Source: Phaseolibacter flectens ATCC 12775 (GTDB taxonomy: Bacteria; Pseudomonadota; Gammaproteobacteria; Enterobacterales; Enterobacteriaceae). Taken from it: 64,000 bases of DNA. The stretch spans positions 741,084 to 805,083 of the forward strand of contig NZ_JAEE01000001.1 in the NCBI RefSeq assembly GCF_000518745.1, read 5' to 3'. The notes beneath the pieces were generated by a model. It was not told the origin of the DNA. It saw only the letters and a program-made list of their open reading frames with translations, and searched no databases. The position numbers were made by a program, and so were the translations under genes. This document shows, one piece after another, positions 9,529-17,519 of the stretch (the stretch's first letter is position 1; the number at the start of each line of letters is the position of its first letter).

Positions 9529-10001
9529 TCAGGATGGATATACCTTGCCATGTTTTCTACAGAAATAACCCCACCCTCATACTCACAACGATCCCAAGCT
9601 GAACCTTTGGCATGGGTCATTTCAGATAATTTGGGTCCAGACAACTTTCCATAAGTTCTGGAGATCTTGTCTATTAATTCCCTGGAAGAATTATCCTCAG
9701 AATTAACATATGGTATAACTATCTTCTGACCGTCAGAGCCCTGTATTAATCTTGAAATTTTATTCCCCACTGCATTAAATCTGTACGGCTTTAACTCGTG
9801 GTAAATAGATGGTATAACAGGACCATAAGGCCATCTCTCAAAATCATCAGAAAACAGCTTTCTACCATTGTTATTGCGGAGATGCCAAGATTGCGTGTAA
9901 AAAAGCAGCTTCTGAATTTTCATAGGGGTCAAGTCGGGAATCTCACCCCTAATACCTCTTTCAATAAAGGCATTAGCAATCGCTATAGCAGAGTAAGCCA
10001 T
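9525..10001 (-). CDS. Panacea-domain (DUF4065, SocA/GepA-like) protein, candidate antitoxin
   Basis: A 158-residue protein with the DUF4065/Panacea fold. The typical opening AIAIANAFIERG, the LTPMKIQKLLFYTQSWHL helix and the FERWPYGPVIPSIYHEL block are all present. Domain members act as hyper-promiscuous antitoxins (PanA) or proteolysis adaptors (SocA). It is the first gene of a two-gene unit with a small membrane protein. An AAGGAGG ribosome site sits 7 bases before ATG 10001, and a LexA-like box lies 26 bases upstream, so expression may rise with DNA damage. Confidence 0.85.
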   Translation of the reverse strand: MAYSAIAIANAFIERGIRGEIPDLTPMKIQKLLFYTQSWHLRNNNGRKLFSDDFERWPYGPVIPSIYHELKPYRFNAVGNKISRLIQGSDGQKIVIPYVNSEDNSSRELIDKISRTYGKLSGPKLSEMTHAKGSAWDRCEYEGGVISVENMARYIHPE

Positions 10002-10025
10002 GTAATGCCTCCTTTAAATAAAAGT

Positions 10026-10045
10026 ACTGTATATAAAACCAGTTA
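10026..10045 (-). promoter_or_regulatory. LexA-like box upstream of the Panacea gene
   Basis: On the - strand CTGG-TTTTATAT-ACAG (10028-10043) differs from CTGT-N8-ACAG by one base and matches about 16 of 20 positions of the extended SOS consensus. A possible promoter TTGATA-17-TTATAT overlaps it. Found by eye; unproven. Confidence 0.45.
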
Positions 10046-10190
10046 TTTCTCAATATCAACAACTATGCCAAAAGAAAGAAATTAAGTCAATACCTTTAGT
10101 TATAAAATCTATTGACAATTTACAACTATTTGATTCAAATTAATTTTAATTATTGTAATAAATTTTATTTTAACGGGGTCAGAGATAAGC

Positions 10191-10212
10191 TAGAACTGTC
10201 TCGACTGGTGGG
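10191..10212 (+). repeat. Moron-border repeat, short copy R1
   Basis: TAGAACTGTCTCGACTGGTGG matches the first 21 bases of two longer copies (11300 and 12483) with one difference. ATAAGC precedes both this copy and the one at 12483. This copy lacks the terminator half. Confidence 0.75.
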
Positions 10213-10240
10213 TCTTGGGATTTGATATTAATATCATCAA

Positions 10241-10306
10241 ATAATGCATGCATAAATTAAATTCAATGCTTGCTTGTTTATTTATACAGTATATAATGCA
10301 AGCATT
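10241..10306 (+). promoter_or_regulatory. Inverted-repeat cluster and LexA-like box before the P63C gene
   Basis: The region contains ATGCATGCAT, then AATGCTTGC (10265-10273) inverted as GCAAGCATT (10298-10306); another GCTTGCAT follows at 10322, just before the gene. Between them TTGT-TTATTTAT-ACAG (10274-10289) is one base off a LexA core and matches about 15 of 20 extended positions. The repeats suggest an operator for a dimeric regulator. Confidence 0.4.
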
Positions 10307-10330
10307 ATTAATAGTAATGGTGCTTGCATA

Positions 10331-11302
10331 ATGTCAGATAAAGAGAAAGCCACATCAGGAAAAGCTAAGGGCGGTATATCACGTTCTGAATCCCTAACGA
10401 GCGAGCAAAGAAAAATAATAGCAAAAAAGGCTGCCCGCGCAAGATGGAAAGATAAGCCTCTTAAAGCAACTCATATGGGAAACTTCAAAGATGAGTTCGG
10501 CATAGATGCGGAATGCTATGTTCTTAGCGACGAGGCAAAAACAGCAGTAGTCACAAAGTCTGGCCTTGCTCAACTTTTGAGCATAGGAACCTTTGCGAGG
10601 GATGTAGATAAGCTCCTCAGTGCTGGCTACATGAAGGAGTTTGGTGGTCCCAATTTAATGCTAAAAATTGAAAATCCTTTTAATTTTCAATTTAGTGGGC
10701 AGTCCAAAAACATCAATAATGCCCACGGTTTTGATATAGATGTGATAGTTGATATTGGGAAAGCGCTTATTGAAGCAAAAAACGCAGGTGTACTACCTCA
10801 ATCTAGAATATCGGCAGCAGATGCGGCTCAAAAACTAATAAATGCTTCAGCTAAGGCTGGCATTAAAGGGCTAGTATATGCTTTGGCGGGTTATAGGCCA
10901 GAGGTTCAAGAAGTAATAGATGCGTTTAAAGCCTTTGTGAGAGAAGAAGCTAGGCAGTATGAAAGAGAGTTCCCAGACGAGCTTTACGAAGAGTGGTACA
11001 GATTGTATGGACTCAACAGGCCAGAAAAAGGAAGGCCAATCAGATTTGGTCAGTTAACGAATATGCAGATTTATGTGCCACTGGCAAAGAGTAAGGGCAA
11101 AATACTTGATCAAATACGTGCAAGTCGGGACGAGAACGGCAAGCAGTCTGATAAGTTGCACCTTTTTTTGTCAGAGATAGGGGTTAAAGCCCTTCGTCAG
11201 CATATTGGTAAATTGCTTGGTGTGGCCGCAATGAGTGAAAATAAGGAAGAGTACGAGAAAGGCATAGAAAAGGTTTTCAATAAAATTAACGTAAAGCTTT
11301 AG
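10331..11302 (+). CDS. P63C-domain protein
   Basis: A 323-residue protein with a basic, Ala/Lys-rich N-terminus (residues 1-45, SEQRKIIAKKAARARW) and a C-terminal P63C domain (about 180-310; blocks FPDELYEEWYRLYGLN, GRPIRFGQLTN and SDKLHLFLSEIGVKALRQH). P63C proteins occur in phages and islands; their molecular role is unclear, and some share architecture with antirepressor-type proteins. The frame extends to a TTG at 10274, but ATG 10331 removes a tail that reads through the operator-like repeats. Its TAG stop is the first codon of repeat R2. It sits alone between two border repeats, like a moron. Confidence 0.75.
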   Translation: MSDKEKATSGKAKGGISRSESLTSEQRKIIAKKAARARWKDKPLKATHMGNFKDEFGIDAECYVLSDEAKTAVVTKSGLAQLLSIGTFARDVDKLLSAGYMKEFGGPNLMLKIENPFNFQFSGQSKNINNAHGFDIDVIVDIGKALIEAKNAGVLPQSRISAADAAQKLINASAKAGIKGLVYALAGYRPEVQEVIDAFKAFVREEARQYEREFPDELYEEWYRLYGLNRPEKGRPIRFGQLTNMQIYVPLAKSKGKILDQIRASRDENGKQSDKLHLFLSEIGVKALRQHIGKLLGVAAMSENKEEYEKGIEKVFNKINVKL

Positions 11303-11347
11303 AACTGTCTCGGCTGGTGGTGTAGGATATGCCCCGCATAGGCGGGG
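11300..11347 (+). repeat. Moron-border repeat R2 with terminator
   Basis: A 48-base element beginning with the stop codon of the P63C gene and ending in the hairpin CCCCGC-ATAG-GCGGGG, followed by T-rich sequence. It is identical to 12483-12530. It would stop the P63C transcript. Confidence 0.85.
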
Positions 11348-11371
11348 GGTTATTTTCATGAGGTTAATATC

Positions 11372-12376
11372 ATTAACAATCTTATAAAAAAAAGAAACGA
11401 ATCGTTAGATCTTATAAAAGTCATAGCTATTTTCATGGTTATAATTCTCCACGTTTCTTCGAACGCTTTTAGTAGTTCAGATAGATTCATTTGGAATGCA
11501 GCAAACCTTTACGAAAGCTTCACTAGAACTTGCGTACCATTATTTTTCATGATAACAGGCGCATTACTTTGTAAGGCTAGGTATGATTTTAGGTCGATCA
11601 AAGGAAGGATTATTAGGATACTAATCCCTCTTGTGTTCTGGTCTGTAATTTATTTAATATTTTTTTTCTTACTTTACGGATCATCGGTATCATTCACCAA
11701 CTTAATTATAAAACCAGCGGCTGGTCATTTATGGTATTTGTATGCCCTAATAGGGGTATACGTTACCATTCCAATTTTATGCTTTGTTTATCAAAACTCC
11801 AATTTAAAGTTAAAAATCTACGTTTCAGTATTATGGTTTATATCATGCATAGTTTCTCCTTCCCTCAAAGGCTACGGCTTATCACTTAATCAATATTTTG
11901 ACGTTTCAACCATTGGGTTGTATCAAGGCTACTTTTTTATTGGGTCTCTCTTGGCTGATTTGCCAAAACATCGCTGGATCAGGATTGCTGCATTTGCGTC
12001 TTTTATCATAACCTCAATTCTAATTCTAATTTTTACCAAATATCTTTTTGACACCAAAGGATTACATGATACTAGGTACTACACAAACTCCTCAACTATG
12101 GTTTGTGTAGCGTCTATTTCCATATTCCTTTCATTGCATAATATCAATATAAAAGGAAAATTTCTTAGTGGCTTGATATATTATCAATCAAGATATACAT
12201 TCGGAATATACCTAAGTCATTTAATGTTTATCTACCTTATTGTAAAATTTGGAACCCCCATAGACAACAATAACGCCTATTACTTTATCCCTATATCAGC
12301 ATTTGCAACCTATTTTATTTCATTGTCTCTATGTTACATCCTTGGTAAGCTGAGGATGGGTGCTTTTATAAATTAG
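11372..12376 (+). CDS. Acyltransferase-3 family membrane protein, start codon unclear
   Basis: A ten-helix-type membrane acyltransferase (OafA/WecH/NodX superfamily) that probably acetylates surface sugar such as O-antigen. The family N-terminus is NESLDLIKVIAIFMVIILHV, with the conserved His. It begins upstream of the only ATG in frame (11435), yet no ATG, GTG or TTG precedes it; ATT 11372 with AGG 9 bases before is one possibility. The ATG at 11358 is in another frame and hits a stop at 11385. Repeat R2 ends just upstream, so the original 5' end may have been lost when the cassette was joined. Low G+C and moron position suggest transfer. Confidence 0.7.
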   Translation: MNNLIKKRNESLDLIKVIAIFMVIILHVSSNAFSSSDRFIWNAANLYESFTRTCVPLFFMITGALLCKARYDFRSIKGRIIRILIPLVFWSVIYLIFFFLLYGSSVSFTNLIIKPAAGHLWYLYALIGVYVTIPILCFVYQNSNLKLKIYVSVLWFISCIVSPSLKGYGLSLNQYFDVSTIGLYQGYFFIGSLLADLPKHRWIRIAAFASFIITSILILIFTKYLFDTKGLHDTRYYTNSSTMVCVASISIFLSLHNINIKGKFLSGLIYYQSRYTFGIYLSHLMFIYLIVKFGTPIDNNNAYYFIPISAFATYFISLSLCYILGKLRMGAFIN

Positions 12377-12394
12377 TCATCATTTTCACCATAT

Positions 12395-12482
12395 TTAATC
12401 TGGAACAGGCATGTCTCCACGCATAAGCTCAGGGAATGAATAATAGTACTCATGCCATTGCCTGCTAGAAGATTCAATAAGC
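12395..12482 (-). pseudogene. Possible 3' remnant of a phage gene
   Basis: Read on the - strand, a 28-codon tail (ESSSRQWHEYYYSFPEL..DMPVPD-stop) runs without interruption and then meets a TAG inside repeat R3. Its composition looks protein-like, and it may be the end of a gene truncated by moron exchange. I do not recognise the family. Confidence 0.25.
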
Positions 12483-12530
12483 TAGAACTGTCTCGGCTGG
12501 TGGTGTAGGATATGCCCCGCATAGGCGGGG
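12483..12530 (+). repeat. Moron-border repeat R3 with terminator
   Basis: Identical over 48 bases to R2, with the CCCCGC-ATAG-GCGGGG hairpin at its end. It lies between two convergent acyltransferase genes, where it could terminate the + strand transcript. Confidence 0.85.
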
Positions 12531-12555
12531 TGGTTACACAAATATGCGGCATGAA

Positions 12556-13581
12556 TCACAAATATTTTCTGATGCATGGAATTTTTCTTACTAGATAAGA
12601 AGTAATTAACGCAATAGTGAAAATTATTAGTTGCCATATTAAGCAAGACAAAAAGGGTTTAGCTACGCTTGAAAGCCATGAATAAAATTTCGTTGTACTA
12701 ATTATAATCATGTCAGAAAATATATACATTCCAAAAGAACACATCGATATAGATTGAACAATCGACGATTCCAGTTGTTTTTTTAATTTACTGGCAATTA
12801 TAATCACCGAGTAAAAAATGCTTACACTAGGGATCACTACGGTAAGTGAACTTAAATAGCTCCAGTACAAAGAAACTGAGTATCCAGACTTATATTGAAA
12901 GTAGGTAAGAAATGTAGCAAGTATAGTAAAAGCAATAAAAATAAAAATAGCTAACTTTGTGTATGGTCTAAGCCTCATAGCATAATTACTTATGTAATTA
13001 CCAACAAACAAGTAACCGATAGGGTAACTATAGATAAAGAAATTAGCCCTCTCATAAAGAGTGACATTAATGAAGTGGCCAATAAGAGATATGCAACCTG
13101 GAACTATAAGAGAAATGCAAATCAGTATTTCAGTATCTCTTTTTGTCAAACATGCGGCAAGCCTCTGCAAGAAAGGCATGACGCTTATAATCCCAATGTA
13201 TAGATACATATACCACAATGCATTTGATGTTGGTTTGTTGATAAAATATATAAAGAATGACTTCACTGTTTCATTGCTGATATTAAATCCACTCCCCGCA
13301 TGAAAATATATAAAAGAAGCAACAAACAATACAGCAATGGCTCTCCATAACCGTTGCAAATGCTTTCCATATCCGTCTACTCTTGATACTAGCAGAGCGC
13401 CTGTGCACATAATGAATATCGGCACCGCGATCTTTGAAACATAGAAATAAAAAACTGATAAAAACCATATAGGTGAAGGGCTTAGACTAAGAAAGATTCC
13501 ACTATTAGTGTGATTTACAATAACTAAGAAAATCGCAATAACTTTTGCTAAGTCTATATAAAGATATCTATTTTCTTTCAT
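12556..13581 (-). CDS. Second acyltransferase-3 family membrane protein
   Basis: A 341-residue protein with about ten hydrophobic helices and the family N-terminus (DLAKVIAIFLVIVNH, conserved His; PIFIMCTGALL). It belongs to the same superfamily as the 11372 gene but is clearly a different member. The likely role is acylation of lipopolysaccharide or capsule, which is a common lysogenic conversion trait that blocks superinfection. I chose ATG 13581, with GAGGA 9 bases upstream, rather than TTG 13590. It is convergent with the other acyltransferase, with R3 between them. Confidence 0.8.
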   Translation of the reverse strand: MKENRYLYIDLAKVIAIFLVIVNHTNSGIFLSLSPSPIWFLSVFYFYVSKIAVPIFIMCTGALLVSRVDGYGKHLQRLWRAIAVLFVASFIYFHAGSGFNISNETVKSFFIYFINKPTSNALWYMYLYIGIISVMPFLQRLAACLTKRDTEILICISLIVPGCISLIGHFINVTLYERANFFIYSYPIGYLFVGNYISNYAMRLRPYTKLAIFIFIAFTILATFLTYFQYKSGYSVSLYWSYLSSLTVVIPSVSIFYSVIIIASKLKKQLESSIVQSISMCSFGMYIFSDMIIISTTKFYSWLSSVAKPFLSCLIWQLIIFTIALITSYLVRKIPCIRKYL

Positions 13582-13725
13582 TCCTATCAATCCTCAACAT
13601 CAAGAATAATGATTATGATCGATTGCATAGACAATGTAAGAAAGAATAATCAGCGCAATAGTTAATATTGAGCTGATTGAAATTAATAGCATGATATATT
13701 CAATGACAATTAAACCATCATGATT

Positions 13726-13893
13726 TCAATCTGTATAACTAAACCCTCCAGTCTCAGGGTCATAAATCCAGCCTATCGATACTGGAGAGTTTTCATCCAA
13801 ACGCACTGTTATGTAATCGTCAAAAATATTACCATTACCGTCCCAAATTACAATATTTTTAACTATGTTATTTCTTACCAATGCCCATCTCAT
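13726..13893 (-). CDS. Small tail-fibre-associated protein
   Basis: A 55-residue protein starting MRWALV, with a VIWDGNGN turn and a C-terminal GWIYDPETGGF. Small proteins with this WA-x(n)-WDG-x(n)-GWxYD plan commonly follow fibre genes in tailed phages; a fibre assembly or decoration role is inferred. Its ATG overlaps the TGA of the fibre gene (TGATG), so it is translated by coupling. It is the last late gene before the moron region. Confidence 0.65.
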   Translation of the reverse strand: MRWALVRNNIVKNIVIWDGNGNIFDDYITVRLDENSPVSIGWIYDPETGGFSYTD

Positions 13894-15245
13894 CAAGAAT
13901 ACTCCCATACAATTACTAATCCATTGGCTCCACTGCCACCTGATGCTGATTTATTTGCTCCAAAAGAAATTGCACCACCTCCACCAGCCCCAAAACCCAC
14001 TCCGTCACCACCTGAAATAGAATCCTCTGTTCCCGTCCCAACTTTTTCTCCACCACTTCCATACTTTGTCGATCCACCACCCGATGCTATCCTTCCAGTT
14101 CTGACCCCTATGCTTGGACTGGCTGATTCGTATGAGCCAAGAAATAGATTGCCAGTTACACCCCTGCCCGCACTTCCACCAGAAGCTATAACAGCTTCGT
14201 TACTAGGTATGGATGCACTGTTTCCATTTCCCCCACCCGCTCCTCCACCAGCCAAACATGCGACCCCAAAAGAAGTTTCTCCCCCTCCTGATGCAGACGC
14301 TCCAGATGGTGACGCTGCACCCTGTCCACCAGCTCCTATAATGACACTGTATTCCTTGAGGGGGTCCTTAATGATCGCCATTGCGGTTCCACCTGCTCCC
14401 CCGCCGCCACTTACATTATGATATCCAGATGCTGTCGCCACACACCGCCCTCCAGCTCCACCACCGCCAACACACTCGACTATTATTTTTTTTACTCCCT
14501 CAGTTGGGTAATAAGCCCCACTTGATGTTATAACTCGCATGTTTATCTGGCGACCAGGAGATCCAAGCAAATATAATTCCTGAATTATATTTATTCCATC
14601 GCCAAAAACGTTAGCTGTCAGACCAGCAGGAATGACAACACCGCTGCCAGATAGAGTTTTGACAGTTACAGAGAATTTACCCGTGCATCCGTTAATTACA
14701 GTCCAATGCTTAGTCCATGCAGGCAATACAACGTTAATATTTGACGTAAGTGTGCCAGTTAGTTTGATGCGGTCTTTGGCTGCCTGGAGGCTGGTAAGGG
14801 TTACACTGGAAGCTGCAAGCCCAGAAATGGTTGTTACACCATATGTTTCTACTGGCACCCACCCGGTCAGGGAGCTATTTTCCGCTTCGGGATCAGTTGT
14901 GTTATCCTCTTTCGTGTTTAACCAGAGCCCGCTTAAGTCTGATTGGGGAATTTTAGCACCTACAGGATAACCGCCAATTCCATCACAGAATGATTGATCA
15001 AACGGATAACCAGCACCTGTACTATTCCACCTGCACTGTGCTGATAGTTCATTCAATATTCCATTGAAGTCCTTGCCGCTGGGAGGGATTCCACCAGCAA
15101 CTTTTGGTGTCATCGTGAGAGGCGGAAATCCTTCCCTCAGTGACGCTAACCCGCTACCCTGTGTCGTAGTTTCTGGTATGTCATTTCTGTTGCCATTCTG
15201 GCCGAAAGGGACAGAATGTTTTTTAGGCGTATCGCTTGATTTCAC
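13893..15245 (-). CDS. Tail fibre with glycine-rich C-terminal adhesin region
   Basis: A 450-residue fibre. Residues 1-130 form a conserved neck (PKVAGGIPPSGKDFNGILNEL, FDQSFCDGIGGYPVGA) typical of phage tail fibres. Residues 260-450 are a glycine-rich region with many GGGGAGG-type runs (for example near 262, 285, 333 and 432), like receptor-binding tips built from polyglycine helices, and it ends VIVWEYS. The start is GTG 15245, with GGAG 9 bases upstream. A terminator-like hairpin separates it from the upstream baseplate gene. Confidence 0.85.
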   Translation of the reverse strand: MKSSDTPKKHSVPFGQNGNRNDIPETTTQGSGLASLREGFPPLTMTPKVAGGIPPSGKDFNGILNELSAQCRWNSTGAGYPFDQSFCDGIGGYPVGAKIPQSDLSGLWLNTKEDNTTDPEAENSSLTGWVPVETYGVTTISGLAASSVTLTSLQAAKDRIKLTGTLTSNINVVLPAWTKHWTVINGCTGKFSVTVKTLSGSGVVIPAGLTANVFGDGINIIQELYLLGSPGRQINMRVITSSGAYYPTEGVKKIIVECVGGGGAGGRCVATASGYHNVSGGGGAGGTAMAIIKDPLKEYSVIIGAGGQGAASPSGASASGGGETSFGVACLAGGGAGGGNGNSASIPSNEAVIASGGSAGRGVTGNLFLGSYESASPSIGVRTGRIASGGGSTKYGSGGEKVGTGTEDSISGGDGVGFGAGGGGAISFGANKSASGGSGANGLVIVWEYS

Positions 15246-15260
15246 TTTTAAGACTCCATT

Positions 15261-15282
15261 AAAAAACCCGCCGTAGCGGGTT
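15261..15282 (-). terminator. Hairpin between baseplate and fibre genes
   Basis: AACCCGC/GCGGGTT with a 4-base loop, followed on the - strand by TTTTTT. It lies upstream of the fibre gene inside the late operon, so it would limit fibre expression unless an antiterminated (Q-modified) polymerase passes. Confidence 0.7.
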
Positions 15283-15287
15283 GATCT

Positions 15288-15926
15288 TTAATAAAATGCC
15301 CCGTCATCGGCGGGGTAAGTATCTTTGGAAAAACCAAAATTTGGTGTCGGAGCTATCACAAAACGGACATCAACGCCGCTCGGTATCGGCATGATGTCCA
15401 GCTTTTTGATGATCGCTTGTTCGGCAGAGGTGGGATAAAACTCAAAAACAATATTCATCGTCATATCGTGATTGTCAGTGCAATACACTCGCCCCCTGTT
15501 CTTGAACAGCATAAGCAAAAATTTATTTATTGCTGGTATAGTTGCGTCCGTGATATTGCTAAACGCTTTAGACAATATGAGCTTTCTATAAATGTCGTCA
15601 CTTAATTTAACAACGGATGTCGGTGTTAGTTCATTGTAGAAGGGTGAGATGTTAAAAGGCTGAGGGTAGCCTTTCTCATTGGCAACCATAGCCTCGTCAA
15701 ACCCCAAAAAATCTGGATCATCTTCAACTCCTAAATATCTAGTTATACCGACAATCTTTCCCCAAACATCTAAACCATAGGTGCTAGCTGTAGAAATATC
15801 CCAGACCTGTGTTAAAAAATCATCAGTGAATTTATCAAGGTTGATGACCCCCTCAAATGTAGACAGAATACCGTTAAGTTTTTTCGACGCCGCATACTGG
15901 GCTTGAATTGTTTTTAAGTATCTCAC
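15288..15926 (-). CDS. DUF2612 baseplate wedge protein
   Basis: A 212-residue protein with the DUF2612 pattern (KFTDDFLTQVWDISTASTYGLDVWGKIVGI near the N-terminus; a C-terminal block ending PIPSGVDVRFV). It corresponds in position to P2 gpI: after the gpJ-like protein and before the fibre. It probably joins wedge and fibre. It overlaps the J-like gene by 4 bases. Confidence 0.8.
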   Translation of the reverse strand: MRYLKTIQAQYAASKKLNGILSTFEGVINLDKFTDDFLTQVWDISTASTYGLDVWGKIVGITRYLGVEDDPDFLGFDEAMVANEKGYPQPFNISPFYNELTPTSVVKLSDDIYRKLILSKAFSNITDATIPAINKFLLMLFKNRGRVYCTDNHDMTMNIVFEFYPTSAEQAIIKKLDIMPIPSGVDVRFVIAPTPNFGFSKDTYPADDGAFY

Positions 15927-17161
15927 TGAAACACCACCGAAATTGATTCGTCTGAAACAACGGGCACTTCATCAATCCCCAAAGTTACGCTACTTGACCA
16001 CTGCCGATTATCTCTAGATATTTCAATTGATGAGACATTCAGCGATTGGATATTAACCGATGATACCCCAGAGTAATATCGCCCTGCAGTGATAAGCGAA
16101 CCAATAGAGGCGGGCGAGTTTACTCTATCCTCGCCATTAAACGTTGACTTGATCGCGCTCCTGATCGCATTGGTAGTATCTTCTGGCAAGTCTGTCTCGC
16201 TATTCTCAAGTATCACACGAAAGTACAATGTTCTGGTCTTAGCTGTTTGCCATTGGATATCGTACTCGGGATAAGGTTTGCTGTAGCCTTCTGTTTGATA
16301 AGCAATCGCTTGTGTATCACCATTCATATCACACCCAGGGGCTTTGTTCAGGAAAATGGCTTGTGCAATATCATCTTTTGTGCCGCCGTAAACACAGATA
16401 TAGACAGAGTGCGGCGCGACTGGGAAATTTGTTGTCCCTTTATTCACGGTGACTGACTTTCTGTTTGACCAAACATAGGCATCTGTCACTCCGATTACAG
16501 CTAGTAATGCCGCTTGAAGCGACTGGTCTAAATTTCGTGAGTTTGCCGCGACAGAACGCTTACGCCTAGCCTCAAAAGATGCTCGGTTCTCGCTCACATT
16601 GCCTGTCACTCCAGCATTGGCATTATAAATAGCTGACCATCCAGAAACGCCTCGATATATCTGGTTAAGCTCACCTGATCCGCACACGATAGCTCCAATT
16701 GTTTCACACTGGAAAACCACATCAACTTTCCCCGATTGAGGGATTGTTGCATCACTTAAAGAGGCATATTGATGACCATTCACATCCTGCGCCAGACTTC
16801 CTGATGGGATGAAGGTATTAGGCAATCCGGTGCAAGTAGCTGTGACAACCGTCCCTCTGCCCGCGATCCGGTCAAGAAAATAAATCCTACCGATTGCATC
16901 CTGAAAGCGTCCAGAGGCAAAATCAGGATTAATTTGATTAAATAGGGTCAGAAGTCGGTCGTACATTTCCGCGATGATTTCAGTTTCAGAGCTTGCAATC
17001 TGACCTTGCGGAGTCGTCAGTTCACGGCTCATATCACCGCCAAGTGCGTTAGATAAATCCGTTAATCGCCCTGAAAGTATGTCAGCGGTATCAGGCACCG
17101 ATAACCCTGCTTCGGTTATTGTTATACCGGGTACGGCTGTTGTTAACGTTAATTCACTCAC
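15923..17161 (-). CDS. Baseplate J-like protein
   Basis: A 412-residue member of the Baseplate_J family (P2 gpJ / Mu gp47), the main wedge protein of contractile tails. The N-terminal GITITEAG and the motif SGRFQDAIGRIYFLDRIAGRGT are typical, as is the repeated beta-rich middle. It overlaps neighbours by 4 bases on both sides, so the baseplate genes form one coupled operon. Confidence 0.88.
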   Translation of the reverse strand: MSELTLTTAVPGITITEAGLSVPDTADILSGRLTDLSNALGGDMSRELTTPQGQIASSETEIIAEMYDRLLTLFNQINPDFASGRFQDAIGRIYFLDRIAGRGTVVTATCTGLPNTFIPSGSLAQDVNGHQYASLSDATIPQSGKVDVVFQCETIGAIVCGSGELNQIYRGVSGWSAIYNANAGVTGNVSENRASFEARRKRSVAANSRNLDQSLQAALLAVIGVTDAYVWSNRKSVTVNKGTTNFPVAPHSVYICVYGGTKDDIAQAIFLNKAPGCDMNGDTQAIAYQTEGYSKPYPEYDIQWQTAKTRTLYFRVILENSETDLPEDTTNAIRSAIKSTFNGEDRVNSPASIGSLITAGRYYSGVSSVNIQSLNVSSIEISRDNRQWSSSVTLGIDEVPVVSDESISVVFQ

Positions 17162-17514
17162 AGTATCACCGCCAATTCTTGTCCGTCAGTATCCACAATG
17201 GCTATCACGCCCTTGGCCTGCCTTGTCGTCCGGTCATTGATCACCGTCGATTTCGCATCACTCACATAAGTTAATCTTTTAGCCTGCTTTTCTAGCTGAG
17301 ACTGTATGAAAATGGCCGTTACGGGTTTGCCTAGAATCTGAGTAAGCCAAGGGATCCCAATGGTAGTATCAAACCAAACCTCGCCTAAATGTGTTTTACA
17401 CGCACTAGACACATCCTGAGCGACTGCGCTCGCATCGCTTACCGTTGCGAGGTTATTTTCACCATCCAGCGTGAGGTCCCAACCTTCGGTTAGCTTTAAT
17501 GAAGTTGTTAGCAT
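17158..17514 (-). CDS. GPW/gp25-like baseplate protein
   Basis: A 118-residue protein of the gpW/gp25 family, a lysozyme-like-fold baseplate wedge component that binds the sheath. It shows the N-terminal SLKLTEGWDLTLDGENNL, then ALA-QDV and the LGEVWFDTTIGIPWL block. The order spike, gp25, J, I is the usual one. Confidence 0.85.
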   Translation of the reverse strand: MLTTSLKLTEGWDLTLDGENNLATVSDASAVAQDVSSACKTHLGEVWFDTTIGIPWLTQILGKPVTAIFIQSQLEKQAKRLTYVSDAKSTVINDRTTRQAKGVIAIVDTDGQELAVIL

Positions 17515-17519
17515 AATAG

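Noticed and set aside
13720..14421. 233-codon + strand frame rich in Pro
   Set aside because: It is the antisense shadow of the Gly-rich codons of the tail fibre (GGN/GCN read backwards as CCN/GCN); no ribosome site.
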